Of a stretch of 42,632 bases of DNA, positions 1 to 7,967 are shown piece after piece (position 1 is the first letter of the stretch; each line of letters begins with the position of its first letter). The translations under genes were made by a program, and so were the position numbers. The notes under the pieces were generated by a model, which saw nothing but the letters and a program-made list of their open reading frames with translations, was not told the origin of the DNA and searched no databases. Origin of the DNA: CAYFKJ01 sp964528595 (GTDB lineage Bacteria > Pseudomonadota > Alphaproteobacteria > UBA2966); the NCBI GenBank assembly GCA_964528595.1, contig CAZGTM010000030.1:1-42632 (forward strand), read 5' to 3'.

Positions 1-1
1 C

Positions 2-355
2 GGCGGTGGCGACGGCGGGACGGGCGCCGGCGCCCACGAGCAAGTCCTGGTCGACGGCGGCCAAATGGACGTGCAGCTTCAGGGAAACTCATATTTGCAT
101 GGCGCGACGACGATTTCCGCGGCGGGCTCGGGTCCGGACGGGGCTTTCCAGTTGAAAAGCGCCGGCGGCGATACCGTTTCGTTCAAACTGGCGAGCGCCG
201 GTGATGCCGGCGGCACCCTCAGTCCGAATCAAAGCGTGGGCATGAACGATCTCGGCGCTTTGTCCGTGCAACTCGACGGCGACGGAAACGGCTCCGAGAC
301 GGACACCGGAAACGTTTACTTCGGCGTCGTCACCGTGATGGTTTCCCCCAACTAA
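2..355 (+). CDS. Pilin-like secreted protein, DUF4402-like, 5' end outside window
   Basis: The frame is open from the left edge, so only the last 117 residues are seen and the signal peptide is missing. The first internal ATG, at 65, is probably not the start. The visible part begins with a Gly/Asp-rich stretch (GGGDGGTGAGA), followed by a beta-rich, Ser/Thr/Gly-rich domain that ends NVYFGVVTVMVSPN. A final strand of this kind is typical of DUF4402 and related pilin-like proteins. Genes 2 and 3 downstream end in the similar YSGTLTLV and YSGIITLM strands, so this is likely a subunit of the same fimbrial locus. It stops at TAA 353-355, 437 bp before the next gene. No cysteines are visible, unlike the two downstream pilin-like proteins. 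The family call is moderate because half of the protein is missing. Confidence 0.6.
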   Translation, partial: GGGDGGTGAGAHEQVLVDGGQMDVQLQGNSYLHGATTISAAGSGPDGAFQLKSAGGDTVSFKLASAGDAGGTLSPNQSVGMNDLGALSVQLDGDGNGSETDTGNVYFGVVTVMVSPN

Positions 356-792
356 CATTCCGCTGAAAATTTTACTCTACCGGGCCTCATTATGGGGGCT
401 CAGGGTGGATTCGAACGCCGCCGGCTGATTCGACAATTCGGCGTAATTCCAACGACTTGTGACTCTTCTTACTTGCTTCATATTGGGAAAATGGTAAATG
501 GTGAATTAACCACAATTTTGCATCAAATCGACGCGAGTGTATCAAGAATTGTTCCAATATGATCCAATATCGTTGGATCCTATTTGGTTGGGACAATAGG
601 AATCGTCCTATTTCCGCCGATTCCGGGCAAAATCAGGATTTTTAGCGGGTTGGCCCACAAATTGCTGTGATAGCCCTGAACGGAACCGACGTGCCTTGGT
701 TTGGGGCGGTTTCGTGGTTGAACAAAGAGGGCCGGCACACTTAACGCCAACACGGCCCATGTGGTTGAAAATAGGGATCGGGAGAACGTTCC
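356..792. other. 437-bp intergenic region before the pilin gene
   Basis: No plausible gene is seen here. The stretch is more AT-rich than its surroundings and holds the nested inverted repeats listed separately at 554-612. A weak promoter candidate is TTGAAC (718-723), a 17-bp spacer and TTAACG (741-746); its -10 match is poor. A ribosome binding site GGGAGAA lies just upstream of the ATG at 793. The separation suggests that the pilin at 793 has its own regulated promoter rather than being read only from upstream. Confidence 0.5.
554..612. promoter_or_regulatory. Cluster of nested inverted repeats, candidate operators
   Basis: Three inverted repeats are packed in under 60 bp. GATCCAA (561-567) pairs with TTGGATC (573-579). 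CCTATT (579-584) pairs with AATAGG (595-600). AATAGGA (595-601) pairs with TCCTATT (606-612). In addition CCAATAT occurs twice, at 554-560 and 564-570, ten bases apart. The AATAGG arm is shared by two mutually exclusive pairings, as expected either for overlapping operators or for alternative RNA hairpins. The gene served would be the pilin at 793. No regulator can be assigned from this window. Confidence 0.5.
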
Positions 793-1311
793 ATGTATAA
801 GAAATTCAACGAAAGCGCCCGCAAGGCAGCCGTTTCCGCGGCCGCTGCGCTTATGATCGGCGGTGCTTCTGTGGCGCCGGCTTACGCCGCGACGCAAGGT
901 TCCGTCGGTTCCTCTTCGACGGGCACCAGCGTTATCAGCGTTGTTGTGTCGCCCCTGGCGCGCATCACGGCTATCGATGACGTGACGTTCGGTACCTGGA
1001 GTGGCTCAGGCGCTTTGTCCGCGACCGACGATGTCTGCGTGTGGACCACCGGCGGCGCCTTCACGCTGGCTGACGGTTCCAACGAAGTTTCATACTCGGT
1101 GACCTGGGATGACGTCGCAGGCTCAAGCTCCGGCGCCTCCCTCACGGCGGGAACGGGTCTGAGCGGTCAGACGTCATCGGCGACTTCCACGGATTGCACC
1201 GGTGGCAGCATGACGGCGACCCTGGGCGTTTCGATTGCCGAAGGCGATCTGTCAGGCGCCCCGAGCGGCAACTATTCCGGTACGCTGACCTTGGTCATCG
1301 CACCGGAATAA
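793..1311 (+). CDS. Secreted pilin-like fimbrial subunit (CS1 / spore-coat-U-like fold)
   Basis: A 172-residue protein with a clear Sec signal peptide: basic MYKKFNESARK, a hydrophobic Ala-rich core, and likely cleavage after AYA near residue 33. The mature part is Ser/Thr/Gly-rich. It carries a DVTFGTWSG motif, two cysteines that could form a disulfide (one in DDVCVW, one in STDCTGG), and a C-terminal strand GNYSGTLTLVIAPE. That ending resembles the last strand of CS1-type major pilins and of DUF4402 or spore-coat-U proteins. The ATG at 793 is preceded by GGGAGAA with good spacing. It is a paralogue of the next gene: the GTW-G motif, paired cysteines, a DL-(x)n-P-x-G-x-YSG ending and the length agree. 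It is most likely a fibre subunit exported by the usher downstream; an adhesive role is inferred. Confidence 0.7.
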   Translation: MYKKFNESARKAAVSAAAALMIGGASVAPAYAATQGSVGSSSTGTSVISVVVSPLARITAIDDVTFGTWSGSGALSATDDVCVWTTGGAFTLADGSNEVSYSVTWDDVAGSSSGASLTAGTGLSGQTSSATSTDCTGGSMTATLGVSIAEGDLSGAPSGNYSGTLTLVIAPE

Positions 1312-1325
1312 TATTCTCCTATTAT

Positions 1326-1358
1326 GGCCGGGGGCTGCCCAAGGGCGGTTCCCCGGCC
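1326..1358 (+). terminator. Strong hairpin between two pilin-like genes
   Basis: GGCCGGGG (1326-1333) pairs perfectly with CCCCGGCC (1351-1358), and the inner part can extend through GCCC/GGGC. It lies 15 bp after the stop of the first pilin gene. There is no long T-run after it, so it may be a leaky terminator or a 3' stability element that raises pilin over usher transcript, rather than a complete terminator. Confidence 0.55.
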
Positions 1359-1442
1359 TTACTATGTCTGGTGTTGATGAGGGGTAATTGCCGCCCGACA
1401 TCCAACTATTCGAAAAATCGCTCCAGCGGCGAGGTGTGAGGA

Positions 1443-1937
1443 ATGAAATCGGCAGGCAGGCAGTTGTTGCGAAGCTTAAGGTCGGGCGTCAGCCTGATCG
1501 CGGTCAGCTTGACCCTGTTTGCCTTTGTCGCCTCTGCCGCTGTGGCCGCCAACGTCGTCATCAACAAACTGGACGATTTGAATCTCGGTACCTGGAACGG
1601 CAAGAAAAACCTAAAACGCAAGACACAGCATTGCGTGGCGTCCGATACGGAAGAGTATACGATTATTATCACCGGCGACGGTCCGGGCGGCGCATTCACG
1701 GCAGCCAGCGGAGCGGCCGAGCTGCCCTACCGCGTATTCTACAAAGACAAACCCAATCACGACTATGTCCAGGTCACCTCGGGCATGCCGATTATCGATC
1801 TTGAGGCCCGCGACAACCCCTTCAAATGCAAGGGGCAGCACCCGCGCATGGAAGTCCGCATCAGCGCCAACGACCTCGCCTTGGTGCCGGCCGGAACATA
1901 TTCGGGTATCATTACGCTTATGGTTACGCCTTTTTAG
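1443..1937 (+). CDS. Second secreted pilin-like fimbrial subunit
   Basis: 164 residues, with an N-terminal basic and hydrophobic signal peptide (positive residues up to about 15, core SLIAVSLTLFAFVASAAVAA, cleavage near residue 37). The mature domain has DDLNLGTWNG near its start, a cysteine in QHCVAS, another in FKCKGQ, and the closing strand AGTYSGIITLMVTPF. These match the preceding pilin-like protein position by position in pattern, although identity is low, so the two are diverged paralogues. It is richer in Lys and Arg than its neighbour, so it could be a minor, tip or anchoring subunit; that is inference. ATG at 1443 has GAGG at 1431-1434. Only 150 bp separate it from the usher start, so they probably share a transcript. 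Confidence 0.65.
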   Translation: MKSAGRQLLRSLRSGVSLIAVSLTLFAFVASAAVAANVVINKLDDLNLGTWNGKKNLKRKTQHCVASDTEEYTIIITGDGPGGAFTAASGAAELPYRVFYKDKPNHDYVQVTSGMPIIDLEARDNPFKCKGQHPRMEVRISANDLALVPAGTYSGIITLMVTPF

Positions 1938-2087
1938 GTCGCGTGGTGATGAAATGGTCGGTCAAAAAAATAGTGGCAAGCCCGAAAGCGTTGAACTAAT
2001 CGACTGGATCTCCGGAGTGCCGTCTTAAGCGGCTGTTTTCCCGTGGGAACAGTATTTCCGAACATAGACCATCACCGAACCCGCCGG

Positions 2088-5000
2088 ATGCGGACACGAC
2101 TGGCGCGCTTCATGCGGCTCGTCGGAGCAATATTTGTGTCGTTCTCGTTGGTGGCGCCGGCCGCCTTGCCGGTTTCGGCGCAGACTAAGCCGGTTACGAA
2201 GGACGCACCGCCAGAGGTCAAACAGGAAGCGCCGGCAGGGTTTAAGCAGGAAACGCCGCCCGGTTTTCAATCCGAGGCGCCGGCAGGCTTCGAGGCCCTG
2301 AGCCAACCCCAGACGACGATGCTCGACATCTATTTCGCAGGCCGTTCCATCGGCTCGACGATGGCGACCTTCAGCGCCAAGAGCGTGGTTATCGAGAACC
2401 CCATCGAAATCGTGTCAAGCATCCCGCGGCTGAAGGAAGCTGAAAAGGTCATGTCGGCGTTGAGCGGACCGCTCTCGCCCAACGCCCACCTGGTTTGTCC
2501 GGAAGACCCCGATCTGGCGGATGACGGGGCCAAGGACTGCGGCAAACTCGAACCCGAAATCGCCGGCGTGATTTTGGACGAGAGTAAGTTCCGGCTCGAT
2601 GTTTTCGTCAGTCCGGATTTTCTCGACGTCTATGAACTCGGCATTCCGAGATACCTGCCGAAGTCCGATGCCGGACCCTCCCTGGTTTCATCGTTCGCTG
2701 CGGCGACATCCGGCTCCGAGAAATCCAACCACGTCTACAATCTCCGCAATCAGACGATCTTCGGCATGGGAGAGGCGCGTGTCCGGGCCAATTCCGCCTA
2801 TTCCTCCACCAACCAGTTTTTTATCGACACCGTAACTGGCGAATACGACGACCAGGGCGTGCGCTATTCCGGCGGGATGTTCCGCAGCCTCGGCATGGAC
2901 AACGTCGGGGAACTGAAGATGATCGGCGGACGATATACCACGACGACAGATACGCGGATGGACCTGGATGTCGGTTTCGGCAACCAGTTGGTGATCTTCC
3001 TGCCGCGACCGGCGCAGATCGACATCGTCAAGGATGGCCGGCTGATCGGGACGCGCTTTTACGAGGCGGGCAACCAGACGCTCGATACCAGTCAGTTGCC
3101 GGATGGCGCCTACGACGTCACGCTGCGCATCCGCGAATCCGGCGCCGAGCCACGGGAGGAAACGCATTTCTACATCAAGACGGCCTCCCTGCCGCCCAAG
3201 GATGCGCCGCTCTATTTTGTCGAGGGCGGCGTAGTGCTGAGCGAAACCAAGCCGCACTGGGCCCAACTGACCGGCGTGCCCATCGTGCATGCCGGTGCGT
3301 TGTTCCGGTTGGACGACAGCTACGGCGTCGGCGGAGACCTGATCACCAGCGAACACCAGGCCGTCGGCGAAATCCGAGGTTTCTATTTCGCTAAGAATTT
3401 TCGCGCCCGGGCGTCCGGCGTCCTGTCCAGCGAGTTGGATTTGGGTGTGAACGCCAGCGCAACGGGTAATTTTGACAAGCTCACCTATTCGCTGTCTTTA
3501 CGGCGCACCTGGTCGGGACCGACCAATTCGTCGACCGCCCGCGGCGAACGCATGTTCGATCCCATAAGCGGGTCCACCACCCAGGGCAGGGCAAATATCG
3601 GTTATCCCTGGGCCAATGGCCAATGGGGGTTCCAGACCTTGGTGCAGGACAGCAGCGGTTCGGATATCACCTATTCCTTCGGTCCCAGCGTGACCTATCC
3701 GTTGTTCCGCAGCGGCGCCTGGGGCGGCGTGCTGCGCGTGGATGCGGCGCGCACCCAGGACGAAACGGTCGCCACGGCGCGGGTTCAGGTCAGGTTCAAC
3801 GAGCCGAGTTACAGCGTGGGCGTCACAAGCTCGGTGCAATATGACGATGTCCGCAGCGGCGCCAACGCCGATTCCAGCGACAAGATGGATGCCGACACCA
3901 GCATCGGCGGCGGCTGGCGGGACCAGGACCTCATCCCCGGTGATCTCAGCCTGACCGGCTCCTACTACGGCGAAACCAAAAAGCGCACCGCCAGATTGGG
4001 CGCCAGTTACCTGAGCAACTGGGGCCGTTATTCCCTGGATTCCGACCGCAACTGGGGATCGGGCACGCCCGCCACGCGTTTTTCCGGTAACGCCGCCTCG
4101 AGCTTCGTGACCGACGGCACGTCCATTGCCTTCGGGGGACGCGACAGGCGGGATAGCGGCGTCGTCGTCGCCTTGACCGGGACGGCGGAAGACGCCGAAT
4201 TCAACGTCCTGGTTGACGGCTCACCCCACGGCACCGTAAGGGTCGGCCAAGAACTTCCCCTCATGCTGTCGCCCTTCAAATCCTATAACGTCCGGGTCGA
4301 ACCGGCAGGGGGCGATTTCGTCGATTTTGATTCCACCCAGAAAAGCGTAACGCTGTTTCCGGGTACGGTCATGACGGTGTCCTGGGCCGTGAACCCCATC
4401 GTTGCGGTATTCGGCAAGATTGTCAGGCCGGACGGCACGCCGGTGAAATTCGCCCGCATCGAAGGCGCGACAAACGGTGCGTTCACGGACGACTTCGGAT
4501 TTTTCCAGGCCGAACTCGCCGAGGCCGGCGAGCTTGTCTTCAGGCCGACGGTCGGCCCGCCCTGCAAGGTTGTGGTTAAATCGCTGCCCACAGACCAGGT
4601 TTACGCTGATCTCAAGGAACTGGTTTGCGTCGACCTGCTGCTTGAAGCCAGGGCGACGGAACCCGACGCGGATGGCGGCGATGACAAGGCCAAACCAAAT
4701 TGGGCGCCGGTTATTGCCGCATACAAGGAAGATGCGGAGGGCGTTGCACCTGCCGAGGGTAAAAAGCAGCCGCCAGTCGCCGAGGTGGTACAGGTGGCTA
4801 AAGCGGAAAAACCCGAATCAACAAATCCGGCTCCCGCGACTGAAACCCCGCCCGCCGCAAGCGTGGCCGAGCCGGCAGTGGCGCAAGAAACACCGCCCGC
4901 TGCAAGCGTGGCGGTGACGGGCGCGACGCCGGTGGACGAGCAACCGGCCACGGAGACGGCGGAGGCCCCGGTCGAAGCAAATACCGAGGGAGTTGCCGAA

Positions 5001-5921
5001 GAAACCGCGCCCGAACCCGCGGCGTCCGGCGATGATGTCGCCGTTGCGGCGCTGGTGGAAGCGACTCCGAAGTCCGAAATCCCGGAAACACCGGCAGAAT
5101 CAGAATCGCCGGTCGCATCGGTTGCGCCTGTCGCGCAACCGCGCTCGCTCTTGCCCGAACAGCAGCCGGATCCGGCTGAGGTGATTGACGGTCCGGTAGA
5201 CGTCCGGATCCAGCTTGCCGCCTATGCCGGCATGGCCGACGCTATCGAGGGCTGGCGGCAAATCGTTCGCCAAGCCGGTTCCCTGCTGGATGACCGCATC
5301 GCATTAGTTGCGCGCTCTACCAACAGCGACGGCGGCACCTTCCGTCTGCAGGCCGGACCCATGGCCGATTTCGCCGAAGCCAAGGAGCTCTGCGCCGGTT
5401 TGCACGGCGGTGACCTCGCCTGCGAAGTCGTCGACGTGCCGCTTCGTCCCACGGCGGAGAAACCAAACGCTTGTATCGTGAAGAATTCAGGCGGTATCAA
5501 CGCCGCCCGTTATCCCGAGCTCTCGACCTGCCGGGCAACGCGGGTTGCAACAGCGGTGAAAAAGAGCCCGGCGTCGACTGCCGCCAAGCAAAAATCTGCG
5601 GGCGCAGCTTCCGGTGCCAGCGGAGGCAAGACCCCGACAAGTGCGAGGAAGGTGAAAGACCGTCCGGTGAAGCTGGATTACAGGGTTCAGATCGCCTCGT
5701 TCCGCTCACGCGCCGACGCTGAGACCAAATGGATGCGGCTGATCGATAAAATGGGCGGCAACTGGCGCTTCCAAACGCCGATCGTCGCCCGTGCGGACTT
5801 GGGCAAGCGCGGTATTTACTACCGTCTCCAGGTGCGGGCCGCAGACGGCCGGACACAGGCCGACGAACTCTGCCGCAACCTGAAATCCAAGGGTCAGGAC
5901 TGCCTGGTGGTAAAACGCTAG
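2088..5921 (+). CDS. Fimbrial outer-membrane usher (TcfC/CS1-like) fused to two SPOR domains
   Basis: The frame is open from a GTG at 2043, but ATG 2088 starts a proper signal peptide (MRTRLARFMRLVG..., cleavage after VSA near residue 31), giving 1277 residues. Order: octapeptide repeats (45-68); usher N-terminal region (from about 77, MLDIYFAGRSIGS); an E-set-like module (about 299-370, GNQLVIFLPRPAQIDIVKDG); beta-barrel-like sequence to about 760; a carboxypeptidase-regulatory-like periplasmic domain (about 770-845, GKIVRPDGTPVKFARIEG); a Pro/Ala/Glu-rich linker (about 846-1030, with ETPPAASVA twice); SPOR 1 (about 1035-1122) and SPOR 2 (about 1195-1277). TcfC/CS1 ushers are normally near 800-850 residues and secrete pilins across the outer membrane. 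SPOR domains bind glycan strands lacking stem peptides. An usher C-terminus is periplasmic, so the fusion makes topological sense. No SD is obvious, so the start is uncertain. Confidence 0.8.
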   Translation: MRTRLARFMRLVGAIFVSFSLVAPAALPVSAQTKPVTKDAPPEVKQEAPAGFKQETPPGFQSEAPAGFEALSQPQTTMLDIYFAGRSIGSTMATFSAKSVVIENPIEIVSSIPRLKEAEKVMSALSGPLSPNAHLVCPEDPDLADDGAKDCGKLEPEIAGVILDESKFRLDVFVSPDFLDVYELGIPRYLPKSDAGPSLVSSFAAATSGSEKSNHVYNLRNQTIFGMGEARVRANSAYSSTNQFFIDTVTGEYDDQGVRYSGGMFRSLGMDNVGELKMIGGRYTTTTDTRMDLDVGFGNQLVIFLPRPAQIDIVKDGRLIGTRFYEAGNQTLDTSQLPDGAYDVTLRIRESGAEPREETHFYIKTASLPPKDAPLYFVEGGVVLSETKPHWAQLTGVPIVHAGALFRLDDSYGVGGDLITSEHQAVGEIRGFYFAKNFRARASGVLSSELDLGVNASATGNFDKLTYSLSLRRTWSGPTNSSTARGERMFDPISGSTTQGRANIGYPWANGQWGFQTLVQDSSGSDITYSFGPSVTYPLFRSGAWGGVLRVDAARTQDETVATARVQVRFNEPSYSVGVTSSVQYDDVRSGANADSSDKMDADTSIGGGWRDQDLIPGDLSLTGSYYGETKKRTARLGASYLSNWGRYSLDSDRNWGSGTPATRFSGNAASSFVTDGTSIAFGGRDRRDSGVVVALTGTAEDAEFNVLVDGSPHGTVRVGQELPLMLSPFKSYNVRVEPAGGDFVDFDSTQKSVTLFPGTVMTVSWAVNPIVAVFGKIVRPDGTPVKFARIEGATNGAFTDDFGFFQAELAEAGELVFRPTVGPPCKVVVKSLPTDQVYADLKELVCVDLLLEARATEPDADGGDDKAKPNWAPVIAAYKEDAEGVAPAEGKKQPPVAEVVQVAKAEKPESTNPAPATETPPAASVAEPAVAQETPPAASVAVTGATPVDEQPATETAEAPVEANTEGVAEETAPEPAASGDDVAVAALVEATPKSEIPETPAESESPVASVAPVAQPRSLLPEQQPDPAEVIDGPVDVRIQLAAYAGMADAIEGWRQIVRQAGSLLDDRIALVARSTNSDGGTFRLQAGPMADFAEAKELCAGLHGGDLACEVVDVPLRPTAEKPNACIVKNSGGINAARYPELSTCRATRVATAVKKSPASTAAKQKSAGAASGASGGKTPTSARKVKDRPVKLDYRVQIASFRSRADAETKWMRLIDKMGGNWRFQTPIVARADLGKRGIYYRLQVRAADGRTQADELCRNLKSKGQDCLVVKR
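2220..2291 (+). repeat. Three tandem octapeptide repeats after the usher signal peptide
   Basis: Residues 45-68 of the usher read KQEAPAGF, KQETPPGF, QSEAPAGF, i.e. three 24-bp units with synonymous and non-synonymous differences. A degenerate unit (TKDAPPEV) may precede them. They sit between the signal peptide and the usher N-terminal domain, which normally recruits the chaperone-subunit complex. The short acidic-Pro-Gly-Phe unit looks like a flexible linker or a docking repeat. Confidence 0.7.
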
Positions 5922-5933
5922 GCCGCTGCCTAG
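5918..5933. terminator. Hairpin containing both stop codons of convergent genes
   Basis: CTAGGC (5918-5923), loop CGCT, GCCTAG (5928-5933) is a perfect 6-bp stem. The usher TAG (5919-5921) lies in the left arm and the chaperone TAG (5932-5930, minus strand) in the right arm. Read on the minus strand it is followed by CGTTTT, so it could act as a weak terminator for that direction; the plus direction lacks a T-run. Confidence 0.5.
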
Positions 5934-6619
5934 AAACTCTGGCGGGTGATCGCCTGGCCGACCGTGACGTAGTATTCCACCGGCGTGTCGTACTTCAAAT
6001 CGGTGGACCAGGTGATGCCGGCATAGAGCCTTTTCGGCGCGGCATCGATGCAGTTCTCGCCGGCGGTGTCGCACTGTTTACCGTTCGTCAGCAAGGCGCT
6101 GGTCGTGCCTGTGTTGGTGAATGTCAGTTTTTTGCCTTCCCGTTTGGCGGAAATTTCCGGTTTGCTGCCCTGGGGCCGCACCAGCACCAGAACGTCATAA
6201 CCGATGACGATCTTCACACCGGTCTGGCTGGCCTGGACCTTGCCGACGATGGGCTTGACGGTCAGGCGGTAAACCCGGTCCTTGTTATCGGCGGGTTTCA
6301 GCACGACAAGCCGCATCGACTTCGATTGTTTGGCCTGTAGGACAAACCGGTTGGGCGTGACCAGCAGGCCGGACTTCCCCGGATCGCGAATTTTGACGCG
6401 CTTCTCTTCCTTGGTGCCTGGATTGATGACCTCGTGGGGCTCGACCAGGACGAACAGCGTCTCGTTGCCCGTGTTGATGATCTTGACGTCGTCGCGCGGG
6501 GCGCCCTTGCCGTCGAAATCAACCACGACCTTGTTCAAGACCATGTCGGCCGACGCCGGCGCCGCCAAGCCAAGCCAGGCGAGGATGCTAAGTACGGCGA
6601 TTATCGTGCGCTTGATCAA
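5930..6619 (-). CDS. Periplasmic PapD-like fimbrial chaperone
   Basis: The protein is 229 residues if it starts at the TTG at 6619-6617, which gives LIKRTIIAVLSILAWLGLAAPASAD, a good signal peptide. The frame is open further upstream, but that part lies inside the 3' end of the next gene, lacks a signal peptide and is not credible. The mature part has an immunoglobulin-like chaperone fold: an early strand (MVLNKVVVDFDGKG), NTGNETLFVLVEP, and VYRLTVKPIVGKV, whose Lys matches the subunit-anchoring Lys of the family. A Cys pair (KQCDTAGENC) near the C-terminus probably forms a disulfide. Its role is to cap pilins and deliver them to the usher. It is convergent to the usher, 8 bp between stops, instead of co-directional as usual, so its transcription is separate. 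No strong SD is seen before the TTG. Confidence 0.75.
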   Translation of the reverse strand: MIKRTIIAVLSILAWLGLAAPASADMVLNKVVVDFDGKGAPRDDVKIINTGNETLFVLVEPHEVINPGTKEEKRVKIRDPGKSGLLVTPNRFVLQAKQSKSMRLVVLKPADNKDRVYRLTVKPIVGKVQASQTGVKIVIGYDVLVLVRPQGSKPEISAKREGKKLTFTNTGTTSALLTNGKQCDTAGENCIDAAPKRLYAGITWSTDLKYDTPVEYYVTVGQAITRQSF

Positions 6620-6690
6620 TTCACTGCCAATTCGTCTGCTTCGAGGAATATCGGCGCATGGTGACCTAAAGGCCGGGCCACCGCAACGGT

Positions 6691-7935
6691 TCAATACTGT
6701 GATTTCCACCAGTCCTTGGGGATGACGCGGTTGCCGAAATCCAGCCAATCGTCGATCTTCAGCATAAGCCCGCGTAAACCGGTACCCATGAGTTTCAGAT
6801 AAATCCGCGCCCAGGCCTTCGAATAATCCTTGTTGTAGGGGCAAACGCGCATGCAGATGGCGCAGTCCGCCCGCAACTTGGTCCAATAGCGGAAACACTT
6901 TTCGCAATCCGCAGACCATTTCGTGACGCCCTTGATATTTGAGCGGTTGGGTCCGCCTTCTTCCGGCGGTCCGGTGGGCAGCGCTTTCGGTGGACAGGCG
7001 TCGGCGCACTTGTTGCAAATGCTGCAGAACTCCGTCACGCCCAATTTCCGGGGTTTGTCGTGGTTCAGCGGCAGATCCGTGAAGACCTTGGAAAAGCGTA
7101 CGCGCGGGCCGAACTCCGGCGTGATGACCATCTGGTTGCGGCCGTACTCCCCCATGCCGGCCTTGATGGCATAGGGAATGGTCAGGGCCGTGTCGTTCGA
7201 GGTGCCGATGGCGCGGTAGCCCAACCCTTGAATGAAGCTCGCCACCGACGTGACGATCGAGGCCTCATGCGAATATTCGCGCCCCGTCGCTGCGGCGGCC
7301 ATGGCAGAGGGATAGGTGCGCACCAGCCCGTGATCCATCTGGTGACCCAGGATAATCACCGTCGTCATACCGCTGAGATCGATGTTGGGCTTTTCCTCGC
7401 GCGTCTTGGTACCGATGTCGGCGGCGTGGGTGTAGGTCCAGCGTTCGTCATATTCGGCGACACCGACCAGATCAGCGCCGAGGAATTTGGCGACCTTCTT
7501 GATACGCGCGGTCGTCTCATCGATAGGCGGCAGTTCCGCCTGGGTCTCGGCCTGCGGCATGAAGGTATGGAAGGCGTCGAGAAAGCCCTCGCGCTCACCC
7601 TTAGACAATCCGCGCGCGGCGTACTCACGTGCTACCGACCACGAGGCGTTCAACAGCGCGAAGTCCCATTGCGTATAACCATCTCCCTTGCGCGGGTCAG
7701 GCCGCTGGTGGGCGGCATAAAAAGCCACGACGTCGTCGCTGACCACCGCCTCGTCCCACCAGGCGCGGTTGAAGATATCGTCGCGCTGGCTGAATCGGCG
7801 GAAGTTTTCGCTGATCTGGAAGCCGGCTTCCCTGTCGCTCTCGGCAAAACGCTGCCAGTCGTCCGGATTGTCCGAGGGCTCGTTCGCGGGCCAGGCCTCC
7901 GGCGTGCCGGCTTTTGTGGCGGGACTGTCACTCAT
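6691..7935 (-). CDS. Reductive-dehalogenase-like (RdhA family) cobalamin/Fe-S protein, soluble
   Basis: 414 residues. The central part follows the RdhA pattern: FLGADLVGVAEYDERW (about 151-166), then TIPYAIKAGMGEYGRNQMV and TPEFGPRVRFSKVFTDLPL just before the first 4Fe-4S motif (CSICNKCADACPPKAL, about 304-319). The second is at about 343-366 (CEKC, then CAICMRVCP). Known RdhA enzymes use cobalamin and two 4Fe-4S clusters to remove halogen from organohalides. This protein has no twin-arginine signal, and no RdhB membrane anchor is adjacent, so it should be cytoplasmic, like catabolic rather than respiratory RdhA. QueG (epoxyqueuosine reductase) is the nearest alternative; the GPRVR-FTDLPL block and length favour RdhA. 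It is 32 bp downstream of the DOPA-dioxygenase-like gene, same strand. Substrate unknown. Confidence 0.7.
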   Translation of the reverse strand: MSDSPATKAGTPEAWPANEPSDNPDDWQRFAESDREAGFQISENFRRFSQRDDIFNRAWWDEAVVSDDVVAFYAAHQRPDPRKGDGYTQWDFALLNASWSVAREYAARGLSKGEREGFLDAFHTFMPQAETQAELPPIDETTARIKKVAKFLGADLVGVAEYDERWTYTHAADIGTKTREEKPNIDLSGMTTVIILGHQMDHGLVRTYPSAMAAAATGREYSHEASIVTSVASFIQGLGYRAIGTSNDTALTIPYAIKAGMGEYGRNQMVITPEFGPRVRFSKVFTDLPLNHDKPRKLGVTEFCSICNKCADACPPKALPTGPPEEGGPNRSNIKGVTKWSADCEKCFRYWTKLRADCAICMRVCPYNKDYSKAWARIYLKLMGTGLRGLMLKIDDWLDFGNRVIPKDWWKSQY

Positions 7936-7967
7936 CGATATTCTATCCGGCTATGGAATTAACGCCG

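Noticed and set aside
401..417. A TTCGAATCC-like sequence on the minus strand resembling a tRNA T-loop and acceptor end.
   Set aside because: The flanking bases do not pair as a T-stem, and no matching acceptor, D or anticodon arms occur at the right distances, so no tRNA or tRNA remnant is supported.
2009..2040. A rho-independent terminator before the usher (GCCG...CGGC then TGTTTT).
   Set aside because: The stem is only 4 bp and the next gene in the same direction starts right after it.
6620..7018. An N-terminal extension of the chaperone by 133 residues.
   Set aside because: It lies inside the 3' end of the RdhA-like gene on the same strand in another frame, and would bury the signal peptide in mid-protein.
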